From the NCBI GenBank assembly GCA_018003015.1, contig JAGNEZ010000002.1, positions 1-64,000 of the forward strand: 64,000 nucleotides of DNA. The letters run 5' to 3'. The position numbers were made by a program, and so were the translations under genes. The notes under the pieces are model-generated. The model had not been told where the DNA came from, did no database searches, and was given only the letters and a program-made list of their open reading frames with translations. Origin of the DNA: Phycisphaerae bacterium. Its GTDB lineage: Bacteria; Planctomycetota; Phycisphaerae; UBA1845; PWPN01. Positions 63,061-64,000 of the stretch are shown in pieces; positions within the stretch are counted from its first letter, which is position 1, and every line of letters begins with the position of its first letter.

Positions 63061-64000
63061 GTCATATCCCTCGGTTGTATGAGCAGCTGTTCGTGGTCCT
63101 GAACATACCGACCCACGTCGAACAGCCGCTCCGCCAGCTTGCGAGCGGCCACGGCCCGACGACCGAGTTCATCACCCGACTCCATCGCCTCGCGAATCGC
63201 GATCGCCAGCCGATGAGGCAGCCCCGGTTCGCAGAGAAAACCGGTTTCCCCCTCGGTGATCAACTCGGTGACCGACGGAACCGCCGTGCCGATCACCGGA
63301 ATACCCGCCGCCATGGCCATCGCCAGCCAGCCGGTCGGCACGTCCCCCAGCGGCGTGAACAGCATGGCGTCACTGACGGCTAGTAGGGCCGCCGGCGAGT
63401 AACGGTCCCCGACCGGAATGAACACCTCCGGGCAGTAGATGTCATCGAACAACCGCCCCAGCCGACTGGCTTCGCGCGAAAGCCCAGGCACGATCAGGCG
63501 GACATCCGGGCGAATCTGGTGCACGATCGCCATCGCCCACGCCGCGTAGTATTGCCCACCCTCCCGCGAGGGCGGCGAGGCCGTCAGAAAAACCTCCGTT
63601 TCAGCGCCTAGCCCCAGATCGGAACGGGTAACGATCGGTTCGGGCGATCGCAGCCCGTCAGCATCAACCCCCGGCCGGACGACAACCGTCGCTTCACGCG
63701 GTAGCCCCGAGCTGATTAGCCGCTGCCGCACCCGTTCGCAGCTGCAGATGACACAGGGATTCCCCCCGGCTCGCCTCAGTGGCCACCATTTCTGGAGATT
63801 CGCGGCATCCGCCGGATCCGAGAGCGTGACCACGAGTCGCAGTCCGTCAGGGCACACCGACCGCACCGCGGCCGCCACTCGACCACCCCAGGCATGAACC
63901 ACCCCGGAGTACTGCTGCTCGAGCACCCGGCGGAGGTCCCGCGAGGGAATACCTAGGTTCACGTCCCAGCGGGCAACACGGGTTAGGTCCGCAGCGGCGG
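63027..64000 (-). CDS. GT4-like glycosyltransferase, 5' end beyond the window
   Basis: Partial gene; the frame stays open through the right edge (residues ADLTRVARWDVNLG upstream of an internal GTG at 63962), so at least 324 residues are seen. GT-B fold of the GT4 type: the second Rossmann domain has FLTASPPSREGGQYYAAWAMA, VRLIVPGLSREA, YSPAALLAVSDAMLFTPLGDVPTGWLAMAMAAGIPVIGTAVPSVTELITEGETGFL (donor-binding E(x7)E-like region, with the first Glu replaced by the DVP loop), and a C-terminal helix. Likely a surface-glycan transferase. It overlaps the start of the deacetylase-like gene by 34 bases, suggesting coupled expression. Confidence 0.85.
   Translation of the reverse strand, partial: AAADLTRVARWDVNLGIPSRDLRRVLEQQYSGVVHAWGGRVAAAVRSVCPDGLRLVVTLSDPADAANLQKWWPLRRAGGNPCVICSCERVRQRLISSGLPREATVVVRPGVDADGLRSPEPIVTRSDLGLGAETEVFLTASPPSREGGQYYAAWAMAIVHQIRPDVRLIVPGLSREASRLGRLFDDIYCPEVFIPVGDRYSPAALLAVSDAMLFTPLGDVPTGWLAMAMAAGIPVIGTAVPSVTELITEGETGFLCEPGLPHRLAIAIREAMESGDELGRRAVAARKLAERLFDVGRYVQDHEQLLIQPRDMTCLAESQRFSV

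Overview
The window is 64 kb of high-GC, gene-dense chromosome from a Gram-negative, didermic bacterium, most likely a planctomycete (Planctomycetota, possibly Phycisphaerae-like). The reasons are the combination of Tat-exported Gfo/Idh/MocA and sugar-isomerase-type proteins, a PQQ-type beta-propeller protein, two DUF2961 (GH172) proteins, a VIT/VWA protein, an OprB-type porin, a DUF1844 protein, a pseudopilin-like 'SLTNLKSIGIGLHMYA' segment fused to a large periplasmic domain, and many small lipoproteins. This placement is inference from gene content; no rRNA or other phylogenetic marker was used. I saw no rRNA, tRNA, CRISPR array, insertion sequence or phage gene.

Layout. 0-9.7 kb: a truncated beta-propeller protein, an unrecognised secreted protein, a TPR protein with a long Ser/Pro/Arg-rich leader, an OprB porin, a TrpB2-type tryptophan synthase beta chain with its own promoter, and a CPBP membrane protease. 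9.9-14.5 kb: a glucoamylase-like glycosidase that appears to be expressed from a leaderless promoter, a Tat-exported Gfo/Idh/MocA oxidoreductase, FxsA, and a GT2 glycosyltransferase. 14.7-18.4 kb: a FlgI-like lipoprotein with a HEAT-like C-terminal extension followed by two overlapping PilZ (YcgR-like) genes. 18.5-26.8 kb: an S1/P1 nuclease, the pseudopilin-like fusion protein, a rhomboid protease with a TPR tail, a DUF1844 protein, an unrecognised 516-residue protein, and a second GT2.

27-47 kb is a carbohydrate-processing region. A plus-strand block of six genes carries a Tat-exported fucose-isomerase-like protein, an HGSNAT/NagX-type membrane acyltransferase, an (alpha/alpha)6-type secreted protein, a C45 acylase-like protein, an N-acylglucosamine 2-epimerase family enzyme, and a Tat-exported sugar isomerase/epimerase. 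Nearby are a redoxin-like protein, a C39-like lipoprotein, a GH16 enzyme, a SAM methyltransferase and two GH172/DUF2961 proteins. Enolase, a DivIC/FtsB-like protein and an RdgC-like protein sit inside this region.

46.7-58 kb: a remnant that joins the start of PabB to the end of PabC, an SH3 protein, a tiny lipoprotein-like gene, a GT39-like protein, a VIT/VWA protein, a DegT aminotransferase and three membrane proteins in a tight cluster, two of which are clear paralogues. 58.2-62 kb (minus strand) is an aspartate-family amino-acid operon: homoserine dehydrogenase, a phosphoglycerate-mutase-like protein (candidate homoserine kinase analogue) and aspartate kinase. The window ends with a degenerate polysaccharide deacetylase and a glycosyltransferase cut by the window edge.

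Taken together, the window shows a heterotroph that processes complex glycans outside or in the periplasm, with housekeeping amino-acid, glycolysis and division genes interspersed. No single clearly new system stands out. The best leads are the PabB-PabC remnant, the FlgI-like lipoprotein plus PilZ pair, the hom-apgM-lysC operon, the amino-sugar-flavoured block at 27-35 kb, and the pseudopilin-like fusion. Start codons were chosen by ribosome-binding sites and signal peptides and differ in several places from the longest possible frame.
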